Shown here: positions 11,604 through 26,600 of the stretch, one piece after another | Position numbering within the stretch: the stretch's first letter is position 1 | How the letters are laid out: every line of letters starts with the position of its first letter | Assembly: GCA_964035545.1 (NCBI GenBank) | Contig: OZ037768.1 | Coordinates: 21,294,200-21,358,199 of the forward strand | Direction: 5' to 3' | From: Bugula neritina | Taxonomy: Eukaryota; Bryozoa; Gymnolaemata; Cheilostomatida; Bugulidae | DNA: 64,000 nt | Notes under the pieces: model-generated | Told to the model about the DNA's origin: nothing | The model's input: only the letters and a program-made list of their open reading frames with translations | The model's database searches: none | Program-made: the position numbers and the translations under genes

Positions 11604-14600
11604 GTTTGTTCTTCTCCTTGTTCTCTTTATCATATATGAGTTTTGGTGCAGACGTCAAGTTTATTTTGAGTTTCTGTATTAATAAAACATTTACTATGTA
11701 ATCTTCCTACAGACTTCTTTTAAGCATGTAATTGAAACTTACATTAAACTCTTTTCACCTATCTATATAATTTTTTTCAAAAATCATAAGTTTGAAATGC
11801 AATTATATTAAAATGATTTTAATGGAGAATCTGTAGTATACAAACACAGTTTTTTAAAGTAAACTTTATTAAAATGTTTCATATTCTGTGCAGTGATTTT
11901 TTATGCTCTGTGAGTGGTATCTTTTTATTTACTTCTTTGCTAAGAGATTCTACAGTTTTATCTTGGTAATAGTATCATTGTTTTATTTTTAACTGTTTAT
12001 GTGTTAGCTATTCAAACCCAATAAAGTTTTCAAATTGTATTTAAATAATTTCTGAATAAGTCCACACATTTTTCTTTTCATAATCTAAAGTCATTCTGAT
12101 CAGGTTACAACACAGAAGATGGGATATTTTATGATGTGCTATTTTTAATCATTTGGCATATTTTTAAAAATCATATTGTTTTAGAATATGTTCTTTCTCG
12201 TCTTATTATGTAACTGTATATTACACTTAGGAATATCAAGAAACAGTGTCCAAGAACCTTGACGATGAGGAGGCAAAGAGAGAGGCTAGTGCCAAGCTGT
12301 ATGAGTTTGACATGATGAATGCCATCCAATCAGCTTTAGACAACTCTGTGCTGCCAACAGTCACTTACAGTAACATTGAATCTCAAGAAATCATTCCTAC
12401 TGAACATCCTAAAAAGAGTCTATATCAAGGGTTTCGAGGAGTCAAAGGAATCGGTTTGCGTGTATCTCCCACTAGTAGTTCAGGTGAGTTTTGTTTATTA
12501 TTACACTCTGTTAATTCGTTGTTTGCTAGTCAACTATTTTTTGATCAGAGTTAAAAACTAGTTTGATAAAAGCTGAAAAGCAAAGTCGTTTTTCCTTTTA
12601 CGTTTATTAGTTTCTGACAGTATATACATTTATTCCATTATATATTTAATCTATGTATATCCAAACCAGCTGCTTTGAAGCATTATTTGGATATTTTAAA
12701 TTAGGAAATGCTATTATATAAGATTCATATAGCTAAATATATGTTGAAATTATTGTTGCCTAACAATAAAGTCGTGGAAAACATTATTTAAAATATTTTC
12801 TCAACTGATATTCTAACTCATCTACATGTCAGGTGCATTTGGCCATCATGTGGCACACATACTGTGATATAGCAAACACACAAACGTGTCATAAAGTACA
12901 ATTATTTAATTTCAGCTGAATTTCCTTTGACTATAAAGTCACCATTTGAAGATAGACACAGGGTGTTACCTCCAATAAGGCAAGAGAAGGACAGGCTATC
13001 AGGGTGGACGAGTATTGGTGATGAAATCCCGGAAATTCCCACAGCAACTTATCCTTCCTATACTCAAATGCACAAACCAGTCTCTTTGTTGGGTAAGTAT
13101 ATAAGTATAAAGTGTATATCTACCTGGATAAGTATTTTAAGGTACAGTGTAAATGATTGAGCGTTGAATCTAGCAACTTGTTATTATGTTGTATTGCATC
13201 GCAGCTGTTTTAGAAGATTTTAGCTTTGTGGGGAATTTTTCAGTACTTTTTTTATCGTCTACATGTTTTGCAACTTTTGCTCTAGCTGTATCAGTGTGTC
13301 ACATTTTATCCCTGATGTACGAAATACTACATTGCCTCTCATATTGTTTAGCACAGGACTCATCTGTTACTACTGAATACATTTCATTTATTAATTTAAT
13401 AGTTTTTTCAAGTTGGTGAAACTACTTTATGTTCTTGATAATTTACAATAAGGCTTTGTATTGTAATGATTAATAAAATATTCAGCATGTTTCTATGTTA
13501 TGTATGTTGTGGCTATCACTAGATGGTGATGAAGAGTACAGCAGTTGGAGAAAGTCTGTACTAAGTTCTAGAAATAATGTGGCTATGGTTGCGGAGGAGG
13601 CCAGCAAACCCCCCAAGTCACTGTCTAAGTTCAACATGGACAGTAAGTCTTGGTCAAATACCGTTATAGCTTGGTAATGTAAATTAGCACCCCAAATCTA
13701 TGGAGGTATTATAATAATAACTAAATTTATGAATTGGAGTTAACTTTTAAAAAAATGGTTTGCCATGTTCATCAGCATCTCCCACGGTTACCACGGTAAC
13801 TGAAGAATGTGAGTATTATAAATATAGTCGCTGCCTTGATGTGTATTCTTGTATTGTGATAGTTGTACAGATGATTTTTGTCCCTTTCAAGTTGTTGTCT
13901 GCCATAACCATCAAACTTAGAATTAATTATATTTTTAATAAACTTCACTCAGCAGAAAGCCAGAGAGGTTAGGTTAAGATTCAGTTGAATAATATTTTCA
14001 AGAATTAAATTTGAAAGTTTTAGGTCATCATACTGTTTGTTTAGTTAGCTCTACTTAGCCATTTAGCAATGCTGATCCTATTGGCTTAGCATTATGTCAA
14101 ACTCCATTGCCATTTTATATATGTTGAAACTTGAAACTTATATAGATTATTTAGTTGGTGTTATATAATATGCAATACAGTTATATGAAGAGGTCTTGGC
14201 TAGTGAGCATTAACCCACATGGTTTCTCAGCTTTTTACTGTAAATATTCTGTGCAATTTTAACAGTGTCACTTTAGACATCTTACTGTAGTTATGAGCCT
14301 TGCTTCGACTTTTGGGTCAATTAAACTAAGCTCCGAGCATTAGATTATACTGTTTCCTGTCAAAGTTGCACACTTTCCATTAGATGTCTTTCTTCACCGA
14401 GCATGACGTCATTTCCTGTGCTTGTTTAGATGTAGATAGTGTCGGTGCCGATACTGCTGCCGCTGTAACTGTTTTAGCCACTGATGGTGGCAGTACTAAT
14501 AGTAGTGTGCTAGATTTAGTTGATGCTAATACTGCTGCTGCCTCTAACACACCTAACACTCCACACAGTGCGGCATCATCAGAGAAATTAGTTGTGGAAA

Positions 14601-17600
14601 AGCCAGTGATTCAACAAAGTGCAGGTTTGCATTCAGCTTTATAGATATATATACAAATACATTAGCATAATGAGATTTTTATTGAATTATCCAATAATGA
14701 TTTTATACCAGTGCAGTAATGAAAGAACGTCATGAAAATATAGGATACAGTTCTTTTCACAATTATTAAAGAAACAAAACTGGACAGCTAAAAAGGGTAA
14801 ACCTCTATTCGTAATTGTTCTGTAAAAGTTGAAGAAGTAATCTTTTTTTAGTGACAAACCAAGCTTTTATAATACTATTCAAAGAGATGACAATTACAAA
14901 CTTAATGAGGCTGAAAACTTGGTTTGTGAAATTATAAAACATATTTAATGATTTATGATTGGTTTTCATAACAGATCAATGTTAATATTTGCATTGCCTG
15001 CTTTTATTAACTTAAAAATATGTTATTACATGACACTTTCAATAGAGTTCTGGATTAATTTTTACAAAATCTGTTTACTCAATAATCCCATGATGCTAAT
15101 ATATTAATTTGGACAACGAAATATTATAAGGCATCTATGTTTACTAATTGCGTGCTTCCATCTAAACCTACATTCAAAACTTATGTTTTATTCATTCGTG
15201 AAACTTTGTTGGTAATGGCTTTATGTCACTTTGATTCTTGATAGAAACTAACTCCTTAGTGGGGGTGCGAGGAAATGCTGCTGCTGACGCAATGCCAGCA
15301 GCAGCAACTGTGTCACACCAACCGGCAGCTAATGGACCCACGGCTACTCCTGGGGCACCTGTGGCCACAACTCACAAAGGAGAACATTTTAGTAACGCCT
15401 TGGACTCTCTTGGGTCCCCGAGTTTAGTTCATACTTCTAAATCTCGTACTAAAGTCAAAAGATCTAAGCAACTGGCTTCAAATAATACTAACATTCAATC
15501 AACATCTCCTAATTTAGCTAAGTCGTCTGAGAAAATCATTAGTGATGAAGGTAGGAATGTGAAGAATTTCTCGGCAGATCTTTCTAGCAGACGGCAAAGT
15601 GGTACGACTCAACTGGATATCTCAATTGCAGCTCTTGCTGATTCAGCAGACGTTACAAATTCTGTGAAACCCCAGTCTATCGTAGGCGAAGATCCCCAGT
15701 CTATCATAGGTGAGGATTCTCAGTCTATTGTGGGTGAGGATCAAGTAAGAGCCAGTCTATTGGCTGTGCCCAACAACGCAGCACAGAATTCGTCTGCTGA
15801 GAGCAAAACTCCTGCCAGCCTTTTCTCTAGTGCCTTGATTCTTGACACTTCGATTGGAAGTTACTCTACTGAAGAGGTGAAACCAACAACAGAGACCAAA
15901 GTGAATAGTGTGGATTTATTCAATCAAGGCTAGTTGAATTTGTTATTTATAGGGGGGGGGGAGGTTATTTATTTTAGGGAGGGGGTGTTGCAGAATACTT
16001 ACACCCGTTTCCATTTGCAAACTTATAGCTTATTGCTGTTTGATTATTTTGTCAATATTATGTACTGACCTTTTCATGCTAGTTTATTTAAATTTAGCTC
16101 AAAGAGCTTTGTGGGCAAGACACAGGTATGGGAAAGAGTCGAGAAGTATAGTCTCGGAAACACTACCAGAGATTCTACAATATTCTGCTTCTAGTTCATG
16201 CTTTTTGCTATGACTTCTAACAGTTAACCTGATTGATTCGCAGCTTTAGCTTTGATTTTGCTTGTAACTTGGCTAATTCATACTTTGGTGGTAGACACTA
16301 ATATCCGTAGATGGTCGTAGGCTGAGTTAGTTATCAGTATAGTGTATTGTTAGTAAGTAGAGCTTATACCATAGAGGGTTTAGTTGATTGTTAACAATAG
16401 TAGTATGTTAGAACTTTTGCGATTTTTTTTTTGTTAGACGTAATAGCGATTTGTTTTTACACGTTGTTTAGTTGGACTTGATGCGGAAGATGATAAAAAG
16501 TCTGTCATATCTACAATGTCTATGTTGTCATTGACCTCTAAAAGAAGCAGGTTTAGTGGCTCAAGTGTTGATGCTCCTTATACTAAAGGGATCACTGCAA
16601 GACAAGGTAATGCTTGCTCTAAATATTCTTTAGTAATTTTAAAAGATTGTAAATTTTGGTCAAGAGCAAAATTTATAGTTTATATTTGATTTAATTCTAT
16701 TTTCAGAGTTTTTTTTAGATTTTATAGTGCAAAAGTTTTTGTAATTTTATTTTATCTGTTATATGTTGCATTCATAAAAACTAAAATTTTCCAGTTGTGA
16801 CTAAAAGAAAGTGTGATGGTAAACTTATGAATTCTCGTCAATCACTCACAAGTAGTACATCATGGTTGAAACTTTTAATTAAAAGACATAAAGAATTGTG
16901 ATTACTTCATAGGTTGTTATATAATATAAAACTGTTTAGTAGAAAGAACTGTTTTTATCTCATCTATGTATTTCACTGAAATAACTTTCACAGATCCTAA
17001 CAGCGGGTTATTGAAAGGTAAGGGCAATCTTGTGTGTGTTGAAGTATTCTGTCATATTTCACAGCTCAGTTTGAGTGCACGCAACTCTTTAACCAATCAT
17101 TTGCAATGGCTTCCGTGACTCATTAAGAGTGACTGATTATAAATGCATTATTAAGGATGAACCTATTTAGTGTTTCCAGTCATGAGTTTGGGCGTAGGTT
17201 GAAGTGCTGCTTTAGTATAACGCTGCTGCTGTAGACAATGATTTAAGTATTAACTAGCTGCGTTAGGCTATTTGCTGATAGAGTGTAGATTGTGACTCGT
17301 TGCTAAAAATAATTTCTTGTTCCGTTGCTCTTTTATGTGTAATTTATCAACAGGTTAAAATTCTCTTCTCCAATCTTAAAACTTAAATTACATACTTATT
17401 CTGGGTGTAGTTTATCTCACTCATACACAAATTGAGATATTTCTTTCAAATATTTTACAGTAGCTTCAAAAAAATAAATAAAATTATTGAACAATTTTTG
17501 TTAGCGTATTTTGTAAGAAAAACTCTGTGCTTGCTATTTGCATTTTAAAGGCTGCTTGTGCTTGGAGAGGTCAACTATTAAAGATATTAAAAAAATTATT

Positions 17601-20600
17601 TATATTTATTCAGCTATAAAATTTCAATTTATAACGCAGAATATTGCTAGTAGCTGCATTGTGTGCTTCATATCTGCCAATGATCTCCAACTTAAATCTG
17701 TGAATATTTTATATTCGTAGTCGACTTAGTGGCTGATGAGAATGACCCGACAACTGCCATTACATCGTGGAAGTACAACGTTCAGCAGGTGGAGCTTTAC
17801 GCTGACAAAGTCAAAATAGGTAACTCTAACATGCATCGTGTGTTGACGCGATGTGCCATCGTATGATATGCTATGGTATCGTATAGTGTGATATGCTATG
17901 GTATCGTATAGTGTGATATCATATGGTATTGAATAGTATCGTATGGTGTGATATGATAGGGTATTAAATGGTACCATGTGGTATCATGGTGGTACAATCG
18001 ATGATTTGAATCTCCTAAGAGGAAAAATGTTTGTCAGGTTGACTTTATTTGAACAAATTTATAGAGGAACTAGTGGAGCCAGTAGAGAGTGTTGTTGAGG
18101 CGAGCCCCTCCCCACCCCCTCCCGATGTGGACAGCTCTGCATCTGAGTTGGAGCCAAGTCTAGCAGAAGAATCACTGGCAGAAATAGAGAAGGAGGATCC
18201 TGTAGTAATAGAGATTCCCACACCCCCTATCTCAGTGCCCTCAGCGGAGGAGTGTCTCACACCCCCCTCTCCTGCTGCCCTCATCACTGGTTAGTTGGCT
18301 CTACTGTTTCAGCTATTATATACTATTTTATAAACACCATATTATTAGGTACCAAAGTATTAGTACATACACACTATGTTATTATAACTATTTTATAAGT
18401 AGATTTTGTAGCCTACTATACTATTAATACATACGCATCACATTATTGTATAATATATACCTAAGTATTAATACATACACACTATATTATTGTATATTAT
18501 ATACTAAATTATTCATGGGCATTTTTTATCTTTAAGTTAAACGGCTAAATATAGCAAAAGCAGAACAAAGCAAAAACATGGTATACATCAAATTTGTAAG
18601 AGTTTGCAAATTTTGAATAACACGAGAATTTATGAAGTCGTTGTTTTAGACCTGCACATAATGCTCTACACTCTATACGCACTATATCTCTCTTAGGAAG
18701 TCACCTATTCCCTCTAACTACTTTATACTATATTATACTTACAGTTTTATTAAATTATAATTATATTCAGCTTTACTGAGCTGAATATGTATGTTGACAG
18801 AATAAACCACTATACTCATATTTAGTAGTTTAAGTTAGCTGCATGATGTCTTTATATAACAATGAACATGTTAGATGAGCTCCAGTGAACTTTTTGGTGA
18901 CACAGATAGTACAATGTTCTTGCATACGACTCTTGTGTTTCAGTAGAGAGCCCTGTCAAGGTCAGCGAGCAAGAGTTCATGGAGGTGCTGACGGAGCAGG
19001 CCAGAGAAATTGCTAAAGCCATTCTGGACGGTAGTTCAGAGGCAGGCGAGGATTTGGCACTCGATGCAAAGGTGACATTCTGTGACGTGTTGTGACATAG
19101 TGTGACACTCTGTTACATGTTGTGACATTCTTTTTATGTCACTTAGCGTGATACTATGTGACATGGTTTGAATTTTTTTAGGATAAAACTGTGTGTGACC
19201 TAATGTGATACAATGCAACATGATACCACAGTGTGTGACATGATACCACAGTGTGTGACATGATTTTGATGTCGCACACTTTAACATAATTTATGATACA
19301 TATTATTATTTTTCATTTAGTGTTCATTTTCTCTTTGTTTAATTGTAGAACTATCTTACAAGTTGGTTTGTGTTTGTAGGCTGCTGCAGAAATGCTTATG
19401 AGCAACTTACCAGATGCTAGCTCGGGCACACCGTCAGCTAGAACACAGTCTAAGATTGGAGATGGAGAGAATGAGGTTTGTTATTCTTTTGTTATGTTAT
19501 TTGAAAGAGGTTTCTTTTTATCTAAACATTTCTTTAAATGATTTGACCAAAATAGCTTTACAACAAAAGATGCTTCTCTAGCAATAATTTTAAAGCTTGT
19601 TTTTTTTATAAATTATTTTTAAGACTCTTAACTAAAAGAGAGTTAAATTTATTTTATTATTCAAATCCAGGTTACTGATCTATAAGTTGTAATTTAATGG
19701 AGCGTCAAGGTGTGAAATAGAACGCACCTTGGAAAGTTTAGACAAAGGGGCTATTTTGCTTTTACTGAAGATGTTTTATCATTCATTCATTTCGGAAAAT
19801 ATTAGCATTTGTCTTCCCATTTTCAGCCGGGCACAAAGCCTCTTTGGAATATGAAACTGGCTTCAGTTAGTATTCTATGGTATTCAGTGTCATTTGAATG
19901 ACGCAGCTGTAACATTATATATGCTTGTGTGGACTGCTGTTATATTATAACTGGTTGCATGGGTTACTAACTCTATAACATGGACAGGAGTTGTGTTATG
20001 GGACAACTATGTAACTTTAAAATTAAATAAAACATTTTTGTGCTTTGATTTTAATCTTCAACACGAAGTCTTTTTTCCAATGAGTTATTTACAGCTGGTT
20101 TTAACTTGTATGAAAAACCAGTTGAGTACTTTTCTATGAAGTACCTCTAGGTATACTTATTCTATATAGCTCCATCATCTATGATATCAAAATATTACTG
20201 GGGCTTGTTTGAGCTAGATCTAATCTGCCTTTTCAGACATGGTTCAACTGTTAAAGTTTTTTTTGGCTAATGGGTTTTTGTAATGTTTAAAGAGATTTAC
20301 TGGACAATTATGTTATTTAAACTTATTTTAAAACATTTTAAATTTTAGAATTATTTAAATAAGTATCCAATCATAAAGACCCATATCTAAATATACAAGT
20401 ATACTGTTTGAATAGTCATTTGTAAATCAGTTTAGACAAGCCTGGCTTATTCGATTAGGCTAGTCAGGTGGTGCAATGTGCTTCTCATTGCTTGGCTAGC
20501 AGATATATTGAAGATTCAGAAAAATAATGTTTTTTCTTCAAAAATATAGTATACTTAAACTCAATATAACACAAAGTACCTGTAATTTATAAGGCTAATT

Positions 20601-23600
20601 TTATTGAAGAACTATATTAAATAGAAAGATGTAACATTTTCATGAGGTTAGAGCAGTAGAGTGTTAAGTTGTGTTTAGAAGTCTCTATGCTGCCACTGAT
20701 TGCTGCCATTTAGAGTTCTCTTACTTCCTGTTTAAAGGGTACGTTGACTGCAGATGATGGCTCTGAGGTGCATGTGGAAGGGGCCACCCTCGGCCAACTC
20801 GTAAAGGAAGGATTAGAAGATTTCGGTAACTCATGCTATTTTCTAATAAGTTCCACAGGCTTTGTTCAGGTTCAATCAGATTTTTGCTGGTTGCTGCCTG
20901 TTAGAAGGTCAGCTACTAAGTCAGCTGTTCGTGGAGATCTTCATACTTCTTGCGGCATATCTTAGAGCTGCTATCTTAGTCCTTTTATTACCTTTGTGTT
21001 TTACACTGTACATTCCGTTATACACCCTCTGTATTAACAACACACTAATTAACAATTCATATTTTACTGTTGAACCTTGTCTGTTTTTTCATTCAACCCC
21101 CATTTTATGTTTCTGTAGTTATTTTACCATGAATATACGTTCTATAGTGAGGTTCTAAAACTGCAATGGCTGAATGAAATGCCGGACTTCTTTTAAACTC
21201 TTTGCTAATATTTGGGAGATTTGAGTCAAATATCCAATATATACAGTTGCTCTTTTAGCTTGTATCAGTTTGTTTTGAAAAAAAACACTCTTGTTTGTAT
21301 GATTAACTGTTCAGAATGATAGATTTGCGCCACCAAACTTTTTTTCATGGGAAGCAACTACTGTTTAGAAACATAAAATTCTGAATTCCATTGTCACTGT
21401 CGACTAATTTATTGATAGATAAATTTAAAAGGCATGAAGAAGTGTAGAACTGTAGAACTATATTCATGGCTTAGTTTAGATACTGTAGTCAATGCTAGAT
21501 GTAGTGTCTTGTAGAGTTGTCCACTTCTGCTATCTTTTAGTCACTCAAATAGATGAGTTAGCGCAGGACACTGCTGTAGAGTCTCCAGCCCGTAGCCCAA
21601 GTGTATACAGCGCACACACTGCTCCAAGTGTGCAGAGCATGCACAGTGTGCCGTCTGCGCAGGGCCACACCCCTTCTGTACAAGGCTACACCCCTTCTGT
21701 ACATGGCCACACCCCTTCTGTACACAGTCACACCCCTTCTGTACAGGGACACACCCCTTCTGTACAGGGACACATCTCTGTAAAATCTTCTAGGCTGAGT
21801 AGTGCTCAACAAGGTATAGTCTTTTATTCACCTTTTATACCTGCATTCTAATACCTTAGACTTCCGTTTGTAAACTTGTAGTTTGTTCTTTTTACCCATC
21901 ACCTTTGTATTCTATGCATGTATGTGTGACGTCTCAGTTGTGAGAGTACAAATAGCATATGTTGGTGTCTTTAGCCAATATCTATATTAAATTACAAAAC
22001 ATAATTTAGTGGCCTTTTATATTTTTTATACCATTTATGTGAGTTGAGATTTCATGAAACCTGATGTGTAGCAAGAATTTTATAACCGCTGTATACCATA
22101 GGTATCTTGCGTTTTTCAGTTTATTGTATATTTTAGAATTTGTCATATAATACAATATAAGGTATATATTGTAATTATATACAGCGCATCTTTTTGAATA
22201 TTTTGTCTGAAATTACATTACAATTACGCTATGCAGTGAATTCAAAGTGTCGTATAATAAAATGTTATTTTCTTGTCTATAGAACTTTATTCTCCTCTAC
22301 CATCTCTAATTGTGTGTTCTGCTGTGTTTTAGATGTTGTATCCAACTCTGTGCAAAGTATAGCACCATCAGTTCCATCTGCTCATCATGATGTAAGTACC
22401 TAACTATAAGTAACTAGTCATTAGTCAGTAGTGACTAGTGACTATTAATTAGTTACTAGTTACTAGTTACTATTAATTAGTTACTAGTTACTAGTGACTT
22501 GTCTTTTTATTTGTTATATTTTATTATCTTTTAGTTGCTAGTTGTGTTATTCATCTAAGGCTTATAATTTTGAATATTTCTAAATTGCTTGAACTTAGTT
22601 GTGTATCTGAAGTTCTTCTCTTCAAAAACTTGTATTATTAGTTACAATTGTATTAATATTATTTGTTTACTCACTCTGTTGCTAACATCTGTAAACACTG
22701 TAGACTCCTTCACCGGCAGTTGCTGCCTCTGTAGCTGATGACTCACTTTCAAAGTCAGCACTTTCTTCTGCTACAACTAAACTAGTAAGGCAGCAGCAAA
22801 CTATTATACGTTTCCTCTTGCTATAGATTTAGTTGCCATATAGTTAAAGTTGTTTAATGTGTAGAAATTTCAATCCTGAAAGCTAAGAAATTGGCTTGGT
22901 GTGAAGCTTGTGACTCTGCCATTAGTTTAATTTGTATTTCAGCTAATCATACTATGGCATGGCATTCAACTAGTTTAGGTACCAGTTTTATGACCAGATT
23001 ATTTCGTAAGAAGCAGTACACAAGGCAAACTATTAGCTAGGAAATACGGTTTTTGCTAAATAAATTAAAGTTTAGTTTTTTTAAAAGCAAGTGTTTTGCT
23101 GTTCACATTGATGTGCAATATGCCTTTTCTGAGCAGTGATGTAGCACTATAAAGTTCTACTTAGAGGTCAGTTTAATTAAAAATGGAATTGACTAGTTTG
23201 CCTTTTTTTCTGTAAATATAAAAGCATATAACTACCTTTCAAATTACAATATAAGAAACATTTTGCACCCATGTATCTGGTAAACTTTTAGTTAGTTTAG
23301 TACTGAATTCTTTGTTTAAGAAATCTGCGAGCACCATCAACAGAGAGCTGGAAAGTGCCATGGCTGCTGCCGCACCTGTAGCTGCTGAAGCAGATAGAGT
23401 TCCTTCAGAGTCTTCTAAGAAAGCTTCTAGTATGTAACAGTGATTCCACTTACTAGCTGCTTCCTTCTTGTCGGTGACTGTAAAGTCTTCACATGTATTC
23501 TCCACTAAATTATCTTCAGTGGAATTCTACTACCAACATTTTGTTTCCATCTAAAACTTTGTCATCACTTGAAGCGTCAGATACTCTGTTTGGACCAATA

Positions 23601-26600
23601 TGTTGTTGTGCTCTTGGAAAAATCTATTCTACAATCTGAGAGAATAATATCGTCTAAATGGAATATTATTATTTAACTTTGCACAATGATTTCACATAAT
23701 GCTGTGCTTTCCTCTGTGGTGTGATTTCTAAACACATGTCTGTATACTAAATATATAATTGGGTAAATTTAAAGCTTTCTAGTGATATAAAAAAAGTAAC
23801 GTTAGCAAAAAACCTTTAATAATTAGTATTTATATACTAAGTCTTTTACTGATCAAAGTTTAGACTGTGAATCCAGAGTATAGAATGTCTGCTTGTAGCC
23901 ACGCCCCCTAAGAAGAGTGCAGGCAAGGTGCAGCATGAGTCAGAGTTTGTAGTTGGGAAAGTAGCCGACAAGACTGAGTTACAGCAGCTGTACGCCCCCA
24001 TCGAATCAGATTCCTCACCGAGTAAAGCCAAGGCTAAACAAGGGAAATGTAAGTCTAATATATGTATATAGTATATAGTAGTCATGTTTTGTCAATCTGT
24101 TGTGTGTGGCTTTACAGTAGCAGCCTTAACTGTATTAAAATCAGATCTTGCAACCTGGTCATAGTGTGTATATAATACACATTATTGGGATGTGGAAAGA
24201 CTGGTGTATAAAGTTAGCTGAGATGGACGAAATAATTTTTTTAGTTTTCTATTGGGAGTTATCATCTCATTGTATATGACAAAATGTTCTGTATGCTAGT
24301 GATGGTACTAACATTTTTGAAAGAGGTTTAGTTCTGTTTCATCTCCATATCTGTGTGTACTAGGCTATTTTTACACAGTGTATAGACATCTTGTATACTA
24401 TATAATACATGTGCTGATGTTGACTGGCGTATGTTTCAAGTGTACCGTGTTAGAAAATTTCCCCGACGGCTGATTTATGGTGTAACCTCCATGTTTGGTG
24501 TCCCCGTGCCTTGGGCCCCCGACCCCAAGGACTACCCTCTGTTTGAGCTCAGTGTTCCTGGTAACTAACAGCTTTCACGTGTGAACTGACCTTTGGCTTC
24601 ATGCACTGATGTTACGCTCTACCACTAGACTTGCTTCACTTGTACAGCTGCATCACACTGGCTTTACTACTCATATATAGTACTCTGCACGTTCAGTTAT
24701 ACACTCGTATATTATAGGTTTATCTGCACTTTCTGCACAAGTCTGGTGTGGCATGTTGTGGCATTTTGCAGAAATTCTTTTACAAATCTAAACCTCAATC
24801 AAGCATTCAGTAGCTGTTAGAGACACCCTTTCGTATCGTACACTTGCTCTGTAATCTTCTTCAGTTGTATTTCTAACCTGAGTATCTCCCTGTCGCTTTG
24901 ATAACACTTACTGTGCTGTGTATGTGTTTAATGAATGCTTGTAGCTAGTCTATTTATTTTCCTTTTAGCCAAGTCAATAGTGCCGAAGCCTGCGCCCAAA
25001 AAGGAAGCTCCGAAAAAGGTGGAGAAGCCACCTGCTAAAAAGCCAATCAAAAAGGCAGCGAAGAAGAAGCCCGCCAAGGCTGGTAAGGCAGCAGCCGAGT
25101 CAGCAACTGAGACGGAGGCATCAGCCAGACAGGTGGGTGTCACGCTGTTTACTACTCAGTCTCTCCTGTCCCGTGTTGTGTGTGTGACAGAGCTAGTGTA
25201 GTGTAGACTTAGATCTATAGTGTACTGATAGTAGTTTGGTATAGAAAAGTATAACTGGTTTAGATCAACTTAAATCTTTTTGTTAGCAAATAAAACGAAA
25301 TTATATGATTAATTTGAATTGAAAAATTCAAGCAATCAAACTTTGAACTGGTTCAGAAAATGCTGCCAAGTTGAGTGAAAACCTCTTTTGCTATGAGCTG
25401 TTAGATGGTAGCAGATTGAATATCCTGTTTATTAAAAACTCTGTTAGCTTGAGTCTCCATTCCTGTGGGAGAGCCCCTGATGGCAAGCGAGTGGCTAAGG
25501 ACTACGTCTCTCACCATGCTATCAACATAGTGTGAGGGCCTCTGCTTGTAGCACAGAAAGCTTTTTCTGTCATCACTAATGTAGGACGACACACCAGCTT
25601 CTCACCACTAGACCATGGCTGCTGCTCATTAAACTTTGTGAAAATGAATTCGGAATGTTTCTAAACTTGTAGAAATAGATTGTAGTCATTGAAGTATTTA
25701 GTTTATCTTAGCTTCTTGACTGTAATCGAATATTATTTCCTTCCGAGGCATATAGTTTGGTAGTATTCTAATGTGAGATATGCTGTGAGATGGTATAAGG
25801 GTCACGTATACTGTGATACTATATATAATGATAACCTCTTCACCTTCATGCTGTGATATTTAAGAGCCCAGTAGTTGTTCCTCCAAAGGAACCCACTCCT
25901 CCCCCTGAGCCGGAGCCAGAGCCTGAGCCCGAGGAGTGGAAGGTAACAGAGTGTTGGTTCTCGGGCTACCTGCTAATAACTGCATGAATGAATTGATACT
26001 AACCATTTCCTTCCATTCTTACCAACTTAACTATATGAAGTGTGGTTTATGATGCTCGGCAACAACATTGCGCAACACAGTTGTTGATGTTTATAAATAC
26101 ATCTTTGCATATGCTTTTGAAACTAACATTGAATCACATCTTAGATACTGTCATGTATTCTAGTGGGTATGTGTCTATCATGGTCAGCATTTCTGGGAGA
26201 ATAATTTGTGTGTAAAATTTTGACATAATGACACCTTGTATTACTACATCTACATTCTCTCACTCTACTACATATACATCATCCCACTCTGACACCTTGT
26301 ATTACTACATCTACATTCTCTCACGCTGACACCTTGTATTACTACATATACATAGTCTCACTCTGACACCTTGTATTACTACATCTACATTGTCTCACTC
26401 TCAAACTTTGTATTACTACATCTAAATAGTTTCAATCACACCTTGTATTACTACATCTACATCGTCTTACTCTGACACCTTGTATTACTATGTTTACATA
26501 GTCTCTCTCTGACACCTTGTATTACTACATCTACATAGTCTCTCTCTGACACCTTGTATTACTACATCTACATAGTCTCTCTCTGACACCTTGTATTACT

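Noticed and set aside
15740-15752. GTAAGA as the donor of exon 12
   Set aside because: It would leave exon 12 in phase 0 while exon 13 needs phase 1, and the coding-like frame continues past it.
17726-17977. Minus-strand frame with YHTIRYHSI-type repeats
   Set aside because: It is the translation of a 25-bp intronic tandem repeat.
23239-23505. Minus-strand 88-codon frame
   Set aside because: It is antisense to exon 23 of the KIAA2012-like gene, which has matching splice signals on the plus strand.
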